Below, piece after piece: positions 53,087 to 59,215 of a DNA stretch of 59,215 nt; the stretch's first letter is position 1, and every line of letters starts with the position of its first letter. The notes beneath the pieces are model-generated. The model ran no database searches and was not told where the DNA came from. It saw only the letters and a list, made by a program, of their open reading frames with translations. Where the stretch lies: contig LSBP01000020.1 in NCBI GenBank assembly GCA_001577635.1, positions 1 through 59,215 on the forward strand, in the 5' to 3' direction. The stretch is from Halomonadaceae bacterium T82-2 (GTDB lineage Bacteria; Pseudomonadota; Gammaproteobacteria; Pseudomonadales; Halomonadaceae). A program made the translations under genes and the position numbers.

Positions 53087-53989
53087 TCACAGGCCCAGTT
53101 CCCGCTCCCAGCCGGGCGGGTCGCCCCAGGCCTCGGCCAGGGTGTTCAGGAAGTGGTCGACCTTGGCCGGCAGGTGGCGCCGGGCGGGGTAAAGGCCGTG
53201 GACATCCAGGCTGACCGTGGGTTCCTCGAGCGCGATCGGCACCAGACGCCCGCTGGCGATGCTGTCGGTGATCAGGAAGCTGGGCTGCTGGGCGATCCCC
53301 AGCCCGGCCTCGGCGGCGTGGGTCAGCACATCGCCGTTGTTGCTCTCGAGCGGGCCGCGCACCGTGAAGCCGCTGCCGCCGAACTGCCAGTCGCCGCCCC
53401 GGCCGCCGGTGCGGTAGCGCAGGCAACGGTGACTCTCCAGATCCGCCAGACGGCGCGGCGTGCCGTACCGGGACAGGTAGTCGGGCGCGGCGCACAGCAG
53501 CAGCTTGCAGCGGGTCAGGCGTCGGGCGACCAGGCTGGAATCGGGCAGGCTGCCGATGCGGATCGCCAGGTCGTAGCCCTCCTCGAGCAGGTCGACCCGC
53601 CGGTCGTTGAGGTCGAGGCGCACCTCCAGGGCGGGGTGCTCGGCCATGAAGCGGGCCACCAGCGGCGACAGATAGCGGGTACCGAAGCTCATCGGGCCGT
53701 TGAGGCGCAGTCGACCGCGCATCTCGGTGGTGCCGCTGCCGACCTCCGCGTCGGCGTCCTCCAGGCTTTGCAGGATGCTCTGGGCGCGTGCCAGATAGCG
53801 CTCCCCCGCCTCGGTGAGATGCAATCGGCGGGTGGTGCGCTGCAGCAGGCGCACCCCCAGGTGTTCCTCGAGCGCCATGACCTGGCGGGAAACACGCGTG
53901 CGCGACAGATCCAGTGCCTCGGCGGCACGGGTATAACTGCCGAGTTCGGCGACCCGCACGAAGGCGGTCATGGCGTCGAGCCGGTTCAT
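53087..53989 (-). CDS. LysR-family transcriptional regulator
   Basis: The 300-residue protein has an N-terminal winged HTH (about 1-60, FVRVAELGSYTRAAEALDLS then RTRVSRQVMALEEHLG) and a C-terminal effector domain with the usual two lobes. The start at 53989 is preferred because GGA lies 8 bases upstream; a start at 53995 is also open. It lies upstream of the DoxX and dioxygenase genes (gap 120 bases) on the same strand, and may regulate them. It is of the CrgA/AaeR-like type from its order of domains, but no ligand can be assigned. Confidence 0.9.
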   Translation of the reverse strand: MNRLDAMTAFVRVAELGSYTRAAEALDLSRTRVSRQVMALEEHLGVRLLQRTTRRLHLTEAGERYLARAQSILQSLEDADAEVGSGTTEMRGRLRLNGPMSFGTRYLSPLVARFMAEHPALEVRLDLNDRRVDLLEEGYDLAIRIGSLPDSSLVARRLTRCKLLLCAAPDYLSRYGTPRRLADLESHRCLRYRTGGRGGDWQFGGSGFTVRGPLESNNGDVLTHAAEAGLGIAQQPSFLITDSIASGRLVPIALEEPTVSLDVHGLYPARRHLPAKVDHFLNTLAEAWGDPPGWERELGL

Positions 53990-54044
53990 GGGCATGTGAT
54001 CCGGGGTATCGGGCCCTCGCGGAAGGGCCCGGGGTAAAGACGGG

Positions 54045-54581
54045 TCAGGCGCCGACGTTGCCCATCAGCGCCGGCTCGACGATCTCGATCCAGTAGCCGT
54101 CCGGGTCCTTGACGAAGGCGACGTTCTTCATCTTGCCCTGTTCCGGGCGCTTGACGAACTCGACGCCGTTCTCGTCGAGCCACTGGACGGCGCTGCCGAG
54201 GTCAGGGACCGAGAAGCAGATGTGGCCGAAGCCCTGGGGCTCGCTGTTGCCGTCGTGGTAGGCGAAGTCGGCCTGGTCCTCGGTGCCCCAGTTGTGGGTC
54301 AGCTCCAGCAGGCCGCGCTGGTTGAAGGTCCAGATGGTGCGGTCGCAGGTCTGCTCGGGGACCTCGTCCTCCTCCTCGAGGCGTGCCAGGAAGTAGAGGG
54401 TGAACTGCATCTCCTCGAAGTCCAGCTTGCGCAGCACGCGCATGCCGAAGACCCGGCTGTAGAAGGCCAGCGAGCGCCGCGGATCCTTGACCCGCAGCAT
54501 GGAGTGATTGAGCGTGAAGCCGGCGGTTTCCGGCGGCACGTGAGTCTCGACGCCGGGGTGTTCTTCGGTGAACAGGGTCAT
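54045..54581 (-). CDS. gloA: Lactoylglutathione lyase (glyoxalase I)
   Basis: The 178-residue protein is of the longer, eukaryotic-like glyoxalase I form. It has the metal and substrate residues in FTLNHSMLRVKDPRRSLAFY (about 22-41), the Glu in LLELTHNWGTE, the metal His in GFGHICFSV (about 121-129) and the final Glu in GYWIEIVEP (about 162-170). It isomerises the methylglyoxal-glutathione adduct to S-lactoylglutathione. The ATG at 54581 has AAGGAG upstream. It is monocistronic, on the same strand as LysR (55 bases) and AttH. Confidence 0.94.
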   Translation of the reverse strand: MTLFTEEHPGVETHVPPETAGFTLNHSMLRVKDPRRSLAFYSRVFGMRVLRKLDFEEMQFTLYFLARLEEEDEVPEQTCDRTIWTFNQRGLLELTHNWGTEDQADFAYHDGNSEPQGFGHICFSVPDLGSAVQWLDENGVEFVKRPEQGKMKNVAFVKDPDGYWIEIVEPALMGNVGA

Positions 54582-54681
54582 GGGAGCTCCTTGCACAAGA
54601 ATCGAGGGGCGCCTGGTCGCCGGCGCCCCGGGGCCGTCCGCCTAGCCTGCCACGCCGCCCCGTCGCCGCCAAGCGCGGGGC

Positions 54682-55830
54682 TCAGTAGCCGGTCATCTCC
54701 AGGTAGCCGATGCCGTGCGGCGTGCCGTCCTGCGTGTCCGTGACGCGCACCATGCCTTCCCAGTAGGCGAAGGTGGTGGCCATCCACTGGTCGGGATGCA
54801 CCGCCGCGACGCGCACATCGAGTGCCTGCGCGGGCACCTGCACGCGCCAGGCGGTGGGCAGCTCACGACCGGCGACCGGCGAGCGAGCCAGCGGCGTCAG
54901 GCGCAGGGCGTCGCCGTCGAGCGGCGTGACGGTGCCGTCGGCGGCGATCCAGCTGCCCGAGAGGTAGTCGCCGCCCGAGCGGCCGGCACCGCGCAGGCGA
55001 AACGCCATCAGCTTGGCTCCGCCGTCGAGGTGCAGCGAGAACCAGTCCCAGCCCGACTGCCCCGGCCCCAGCAGCTGGCTGCTCCATTCGCGGTCCAGCC
55101 AGGCGCGGCCGCTCACCGCGTGCTCTTCGCCATCCACCGTCAGCGTGCCGGCGATCCGGTAGAACGGCTGGCTGTAGTAGATCGAGCCCTGGCCGTCGGC
55201 GGACTTGCGGCTGAAGCCGTGGTCGCCGTGGATGACCCGCGGGCCGTGTGCCGCGAGCGTCAGGCGATAGGCGAAGCCGTCGCCGGCGGCGCGCACGGTG
55301 AGAGCGTCGAGACCGCTGTCCGTGCCGTCGGGGGCGGCGAGTCGCCAGTCGTCCAGCCAGGCGGCGAAGGGCGCGGCGCGCACCCCCGCCGGCCCCGGGC
55401 CCTCGGCCGGGGTCATGTCGCGGGCGAAGCGCTCGGCGGCGCGGTGCCCGTCGGGCGTGGAGACCGCGGCATGGGCCATCCACAGCTGGCGGCTCGTCCA
55501 GGGCGAGTCGGGGGCCGCCTCGGTCGCGCCGGGCGGCGCCAGGGCCTGGCGGAACAGCGTCCACTGGATGCCGAACGGCCGGCCCGCGGCGTCCTCGAGG
55601 TTGGCGGTCAGGTACCACCACTCGATGCGGTAGTCGGGGTGCGCGCCGTGGTCGGCGGGAAAGACGAGCCGGTCGCCGGGGCGGGCCTCGGCGTAGCCCT
55701 CGGCGGCGCTGCCCAGGCCGGCGTAGCCGCGGGCCGTGTCCTGTTCCGGCGTCGAGTGCCAGCCCCGCCAGAGGCCGACGGCCAGCAGGGCGACCAGCAC
55801 CCCGGCCAGCAGCAGCCTGAGGTACTTCAT
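54682..55830 (-). CDS. AttH-like lipocalin/CrtC-type secreted protein (lipid-handling)
   Basis: The 382-residue protein has an N-terminal signal/membrane segment (about 4-24, RLLLAGVLVALLAVGLW) and a duplicated lipocalin-like domain related to AttH and carotenoid 1,2-hydratase. Family motifs are FPADHGAHPDYRIEWWYLTA (about 57-76), GRAWLDREWSSQLLGPGQSG (about 249-268) and WDWFSLHLDGG. There is no lipobox. The ATG overlaps the permease stop by four bases (ATGA), so it is the third gene of the ABC operon. With the FtsX-like permease and ATPase it matches the AttEFGH layout. Confidence 0.85.
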   Translation of the reverse strand: MKYLRLLLAGVLVALLAVGLWRGWHSTPEQDTARGYAGLGSAAEGYAEARPGDRLVFPADHGAHPDYRIEWWYLTANLEDAAGRPFGIQWTLFRQALAPPGATEAAPDSPWTSRQLWMAHAAVSTPDGHRAAERFARDMTPAEGPGPAGVRAAPFAAWLDDWRLAAPDGTDSGLDALTVRAAGDGFAYRLTLAAHGPRVIHGDHGFSRKSADGQGSIYYSQPFYRIAGTLTVDGEEHAVSGRAWLDREWSSQLLGPGQSGWDWFSLHLDGGAKLMAFRLRGAGRSGGDYLSGSWIAADGTVTPLDGDALRLTPLARSPVAGRELPTAWRVQVPAQALDVRVAAVHPDQWMATTFAYWEGMVRVTDTQDGTPHGIGYLEMTGY

Positions 55831-58334
55831 GTCGCGGCGAACTCCTGAAGCAGCTGGCGGGGCGGCATCCGCCACAGGCGCCAGGCGGGCAGCAGCGCGG
55901 CCAGGCCGGCGACCAGCACCGCCAGCCCCAGGGTGACGAGCAGCTGCAGCGGAAAGAGGTGCAGCGGCAGCCGCCAGCCGAAGGCCGCGACGTTGATCAC
56001 CGCCACCAGCGCCCAGGCCAGGGCGAGGCCCAGGGGCAGCGCCAGCAAGGCCGTGCCCAGCGCGGTACCGGTGAGCTGCAGGCACTGCACGCCGACCAGC
56101 CGCCGGCGCGACACGCCCAGCGCCCAGAGCGGCGCCAGCTGGGCGCGACGGGTCCCGGCCTGGGCCAGCAGGGTGGTCAGCAGGGCCAGGGCGGCCACGC
56201 CGAGGGTCAGGGCGTCGAGGGCGCGGGTGATGGCGAAGGTGCGTTCGAAGACCCGGGTCGCGTCCGCCTTCAGCGCCTGCTGGTCGATCGCGGATTCGGC
56301 CGTGGCAGGGCCGAAGCGGGCGGCGAGCCGTGTGACGAGGGCGTCGAGCCGCTGGCGACGTGACCCGGGCGCGTCGCGCAGCACCACGCCGAGGCTGCCG
56401 GGGGGCGCGGCGAACACGCGGGTCAGCCGTGCCACGGGCATGACCACCTCGGGGCGGGGGTTGCCGTAGTCGGGATAGATCGCGGCGATGCTCAGCCGGT
56501 GGCGGCGGCCGTCGGCACCGCGCAGCGTGAGGGTGTCGCCGGGGCGGCGGCGATAGCGGTTGGCCAGCTGCTCGTTGACGAACACCTCGCCCGCCGCCAG
56601 CGCCTGCCAGGCCGCGTCACGCTCTGCCGCGGGCAGACGCAGCGGCCAGTGCGCGCGCAGCACCGCCGCGGGGCGGATGCCGAACAGTGCCACCGGGGCC
56701 GCCGACTGCGCCGCGGCGTCGAGCAGCGTGGCCTCGGCATGGCGCGCCGGCAGCAGCGTGGCGACCTCCGGCTGGTCGGCGAGCCAGGCCTGCAGCGCGT
56801 CGTGGCGCTCGGCCTCGGGGTGGAGGTAGAGATCGGCGAGCAGGCGCTGGTCGAGCCAGTCGAGGAAGGTCAGGCGAAAGCCGCCGACCATGCTGCTCAC
56901 CCCCAGGTTGGTGGCCAGCGCCAGCAGCAGGGCCATCATCGGCAGCTGCAGGCGCGGCAGCTGCAGCTGCAGGTCGGCCAGCGCCCAGGCCCAGAGTGCC
57001 CGGCGCCGACCGAGCCGGGCCGCGAGCCGCCAGCTACCGGCCAGCCAGGCGGGCAGCCACAGGGTCACGCCGAGCAGCGCCGCGGTGACCATCACGAAGC
57101 CGGCGACCAGCTGCCGGTCGCCGGTCAGCCACAGCCAGCCGCCGAGCCCCGCGGCCAGCATGATCAGGGCGCCGCCGGCCCAGGCCTGCCGGCGCAGCAG
57201 GCCGCCCAGCCGGGCCCGCCAGGCCTGGGCATGGCCCAGTGCCAGCACGTCGAGCCGCGCGACCCGCCACAGCAGGCCCGCGCCGGCGCTGGCCAGCCCA
57301 CCGAGGATGATGGCCACGCCGCCCAGCCAGAAGTGCCAGGGCAGCGCCAGGCGGGTGCCGACGTGGCTGTCGTAGAGCGACGCCAGGCTGGCGGCGACAT
57401 CCGGCAGCAGCAGCCGGGCCAGCAGCACGCCGCCGAGGATGCCCAGCCCGGCGCCGACCAGACCCAGGGTCAGCAGTTCCAGACCGAGGGCGACGACCAG
57501 GGTGCGGCCCGGCACGCCCAGGGCGCGCAGCGTGCGCAGCAGGCCCAGACGCTGTTCCAGCGCCAGCCCCAGGGCGGCATGCACGATGAACAGGCCGACC
57601 ACCAGCGCCAGCAGCCCCATGGCGGTCAGATTGAGGTGAAAGCTGTCGGCGAGCTGGCCCGGCGAGGCCAGCTGGCGGGCCGGGATGCGCATCAGGGCGT
57701 CGGGCAGCTCGGCGGGAGCCTCGGGGGCGATCACCAGCCGGGTGGGGCCCGCCAGCCCCAGCAGCCGCTGGGCGACGCCGATGTCGGTGACCAGCGTGGC
57801 GGGCGGCAGGCTGGCGTCCACTTCCACCGGCGGCAGGCGCGGATCGCGCCGGGCGGCGTCGGCCACGTCCGGGGCGGCGCGCAGGCGGTACGGCGGCAGC
57901 AGCCAGTCGCGCAGCGAGGCGGCATCGCCGGTATGGCGGGCCAGCGGCGAGGTGCCCGGCAGGGTCAGCGGGTCGATGCCCAGCAGACGCGCCGGCGGCT
58001 GCCCTTCGGCGGTGCCCGCCAGGGCCAGCTCGCCCGATACCAGCGGCGAGACCGCGATGCCGTCGCGACGCAGGGCCGCATAGGTGGCCGGCGACAGCGG
58101 CGTGCCGTCGCGGCGCTCGATGCGGTCGAGCCGGGTCTCGAACAGCGCCTCGGCCCGGGCGTAGCTGTCGCGGGCGGTGGCGTTGATGGCCTGCACGCTG
58201 CTCCACAGCGCGCCGGCCACCCACAGCCCCAGCAGCAGCATCGCCAGCTGGCCGGGATGGCGGCGGTAGTGGGACAGCAGGGTGGCCAGGGTCACGCCCA
58301 CCACGCCGACGCGCCGGGCTGGCTGGCGGTTCAT
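55827..58334 (-). CDS. FtsX-like ABC transporter permease (AttFG-like, fused)
   Basis: The 835-residue protein has about ten membrane helices in two MacB/FtsX-like repeats separated by periplasmic regions (first periplasmic domain about 55-240, second about 480-700), as in a fused AttF-AttG permease. It begins with HYRRHPGQLAMLLLGLWVAG and ends with VTLGLAVLVAGLAALLPAWR. Overlaps of four bases with the ATPase gene (58331-58334) and with attH (55827-55830) show one translational unit. It is expected to use ATP to release or export a lipid or lipoprotein-linked substrate from the inner membrane. Confidence 0.87.
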   Translation of the reverse strand: MNRQPARRVGVVGVTLATLLSHYRRHPGQLAMLLLGLWVAGALWSSVQAINATARDSYARAEALFETRLDRIERRDGTPLSPATYAALRRDGIAVSPLVSGELALAGTAEGQPPARLLGIDPLTLPGTSPLARHTGDAASLRDWLLPPYRLRAAPDVADAARRDPRLPPVEVDASLPPATLVTDIGVAQRLLGLAGPTRLVIAPEAPAELPDALMRIPARQLASPGQLADSFHLNLTAMGLLALVVGLFIVHAALGLALEQRLGLLRTLRALGVPGRTLVVALGLELLTLGLVGAGLGILGGVLLARLLLPDVAASLASLYDSHVGTRLALPWHFWLGGVAIILGGLASAGAGLLWRVARLDVLALGHAQAWRARLGGLLRRQAWAGGALIMLAAGLGGWLWLTGDRQLVAGFVMVTAALLGVTLWLPAWLAGSWRLAARLGRRRALWAWALADLQLQLPRLQLPMMALLLALATNLGVSSMVGGFRLTFLDWLDQRLLADLYLHPEAERHDALQAWLADQPEVATLLPARHAEATLLDAAAQSAAPVALFGIRPAAVLRAHWPLRLPAAERDAAWQALAAGEVFVNEQLANRYRRRPGDTLTLRGADGRRHRLSIAAIYPDYGNPRPEVVMPVARLTRVFAAPPGSLGVVLRDAPGSRRQRLDALVTRLAARFGPATAESAIDQQALKADATRVFERTFAITRALDALTLGVAALALLTTLLAQAGTRRAQLAPLWALGVSRRRLVGVQCLQLTGTALGTALLALPLGLALAWALVAVINVAAFGWRLPLHLFPLQLLVTLGLAVLVAGLAALLPAWRLWRMPPRQLLQEFAAT

Positions 58335-58996
58335 GGCTCGACGGGCTCCAGGCGGCCGTAATGCAGGTGCAGGCAGCGGTCCAGCGGGGCGGCGACCCGT
58401 GCGCTGTGGGTGACCATCAGCAGGGCGCAGCGACTCTCGCGAATCAGCTCGTGCAGCAGGGCGAGCACGCGATCCGCGGCGGCCTCATCCAGGTTGCCGG
58501 TGGGTTCGTCGGCGAGCAGCAGGTCGGGACGCGTCGCCAGCGCCCGGCCGATCGCCAGGCGCTGCTGCTGGCCGCCGGAGAGCTGCTCCGGGTAGCGCTG
58601 CTCGAGCCCGGCCAGGCCCAGGCGCTCGAGCAGGTGGGCGGTCCAGTCGGGGTCCTCGCGATCGGCGAGGCGGGCCTGCAGGGTCAGGTTGTCGATCACC
58701 GCCAGGCTGGGCACCAGGTGAAACTGCTGGAACACCAGCCCCAGGTGGCGGCGGCGCAGGTCGGCGCGGCCCGGCTCGTCGAGCGTCGACAGCGCCTGCT
58801 CGAGGAAGTGGATCTCGCCGCGGTCGGGCACGTCGAGCCCCGCGGCCAGGTGCAGGAGCGTCGACTTGCCGCTGCCCGACTCGCCCATCAGCGCCAGGCT
58901 CTCGCCGGGGGCCAGTCGCAGGTCGATGCCGTCGAGGACGAACAGCGGCCCCTGGGGCGTCGGGTAGCTCTTGGCCACGTCGGTCAGTTGCAGCAT
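58331..58996 (-). CDS. ABC transporter ATP-binding protein (AttE/LolD-like)
   Basis: The 221-residue ATPase has Walker A GESGSGKST (about 38-46), Q-loop FQQFHLV, signature [15 protein letters not shown] (about 140-154) and Walker B LLLADEPTGNLD. The EPTGNLD and the short length place it in the MacB/LolD/AttE group. It is first in the AttEFGH-like operon, with its stop overlapping the permease start (ATGA). The upstream 148 bases to the transposase fragment contain only A/T-rich stretches, including ATATTAGCAAAG, and no clear promoter. Confidence 0.92.
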   Translation of the reverse strand: MLQLTDVAKSYPTPQGPLFVLDGIDLRLAPGESLALMGESGSGKSTLLHLAAGLDVPDRGEIHFLEQALSTLDEPGRADLRRRHLGLVFQQFHLVPSLAVIDNLTLQARLADREDPDWTAHLLERLGLAGLEQRYPEQLSGGQQQRLAIGRALATRPDLLLADEPTGNLDEAAADRVLALLHELIRESRCALLMVTHSARVAAPLDRCLHLHYGRLEPVEP

Positions 58997-59144
58997 CGCC
59001 GGGCTCTCTTGCGGGCATGTCCGAGCATATTAGCAAAGCCCGGGGCGAACGCTCGCTCACCGTTGGTCTTAGAGGCGGCCCCCAGGCCGCTAGCTGCCAT
59101 CTCTCGGTGCCGGAATCTGGCCGTGGGAGATTCTATGTTGCCCG

Positions 59145-59215
59145 TCAAGCCTTGATGGGGCTTGGAGGGCGATATCCCGTCTCATGCTTCATCAGTGAAA
59201 AGGCGATGCGTGCCA
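59145..59215 (-). mobile_element. 3' end of a transposase gene (insertion sequence continues past the window)
   Basis: The minus strand reads ARIAFSLMKHETGYRPPSPI followed by KA and the stop at 59145-59147. This basic, helix-rich end with A-RIAF-x-LM/L-x-x-x-x-x-Y resembles the C-termini of IS110/IS4-like transposases, but the family cannot be fixed from 22 residues. The IS boundary should lie between the stop and about 59070; a GCGGCC-CCCA-GGCCGC palindrome stands at 59075-59090. No terminal repeat or target duplication can be judged from one end. Confidence 0.45.

Noticed and set aside
56499-58361. 620-codon plus-strand frame opposite the AttFG permease
   Set aside because: Gln-rich low-complexity shadow without domains; the permease is unambiguous.

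Overview
The window is a dense stretch of a high-GC gammaproteobacterial chromosome, most like a halophilic member of the Halomonadaceae (Halomonas-type). The basis is the mix of gammaproteobacterial housekeeping genes (xseB-ispA-dxs, djlA, serA, hemE, ribA), a glycine betaine/choline-type binding protein, MCPs with sigma-28 promoters, and a very GC-rich third codon position. That bias creates long antisense shadow frames, which I left out. No rRNA, tRNA or CRISPR array was seen. The assignment to a genus is inference.

Layout. 1-2041: end of a pyruvate kinase gene, then an Old Yellow Enzyme gene with its TetR/NemR-like regulator and a clear promoter/operator. 2105-6378: a four-gene iron uptake operon efeU-efeO-efeB-efeM under a Fur-like box. 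6476-7720: a D-serine-deaminase-like PLP enzyme. 7734-10745: a visibly lower-GC segment (SPFH protein, NfeD, Ser/Thr phosphatase) bordered on both sides by gene remnants. 10843-12951: a YncD/PqqU-like TonB-dependent receptor. 13016-23633: housekeeping genes (serA, xseB, ispA, dxs, djlA, ribA, hemE) together with a SoxR/flavodoxin-fold pair that shares a near-canonical SoxR promoter. 23806-28787: a cytoplasmic ForE-like formate dehydrogenase with a DUF1641 partner, a small membrane protein and a divergent FixJ-like regulator whose receiver domain is degenerate. 28963-36772: two chemoreceptors with sigma-28 promoters, TspO, a CBS-PAS-GGDEF-EAL protein and a short secreted peptide. 36788-41343: ChaC, an EamA transporter and an SsuABC/TauABC-like transporter translationally coupled to a DsrE-like protein. 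41482-48918: a complete seven-gene V/A-type ATPase operon. 49263-58996: peroxiredoxin, NlpC/P60, ProX/ChoX, extradiol dioxygenase, DoxX, LysR, glyoxalase I and an AttEFGH-type lipoprotein/lipid export operon. The last bases hold the 3' end of a transposase gene.

The most interesting unit is the V/A-type ATPase. Its gene order (B-D-I-K-E-DUF2764-A) is a circular permutation of the order I know from chlamydiae and spirochaetes (E-DUF2764-A-B-D-I-K). Its proteolipid keeps the residues that bind Na+ in the Enterococcus hirae pump, and a perfect FNR/Anr box lies upstream, which suggests an oxygen-controlled Na+ ATPase in a salt-loving bacterium. Other points worth following are the split of the EfeO functions (cupredoxin protein with a lost HxxE motif plus a small M75 protein with an intact one), the formate dehydrogenase with Cys-Gln in place of Cys/Sec-His, and the DsrE gene attached to an ABC importer.
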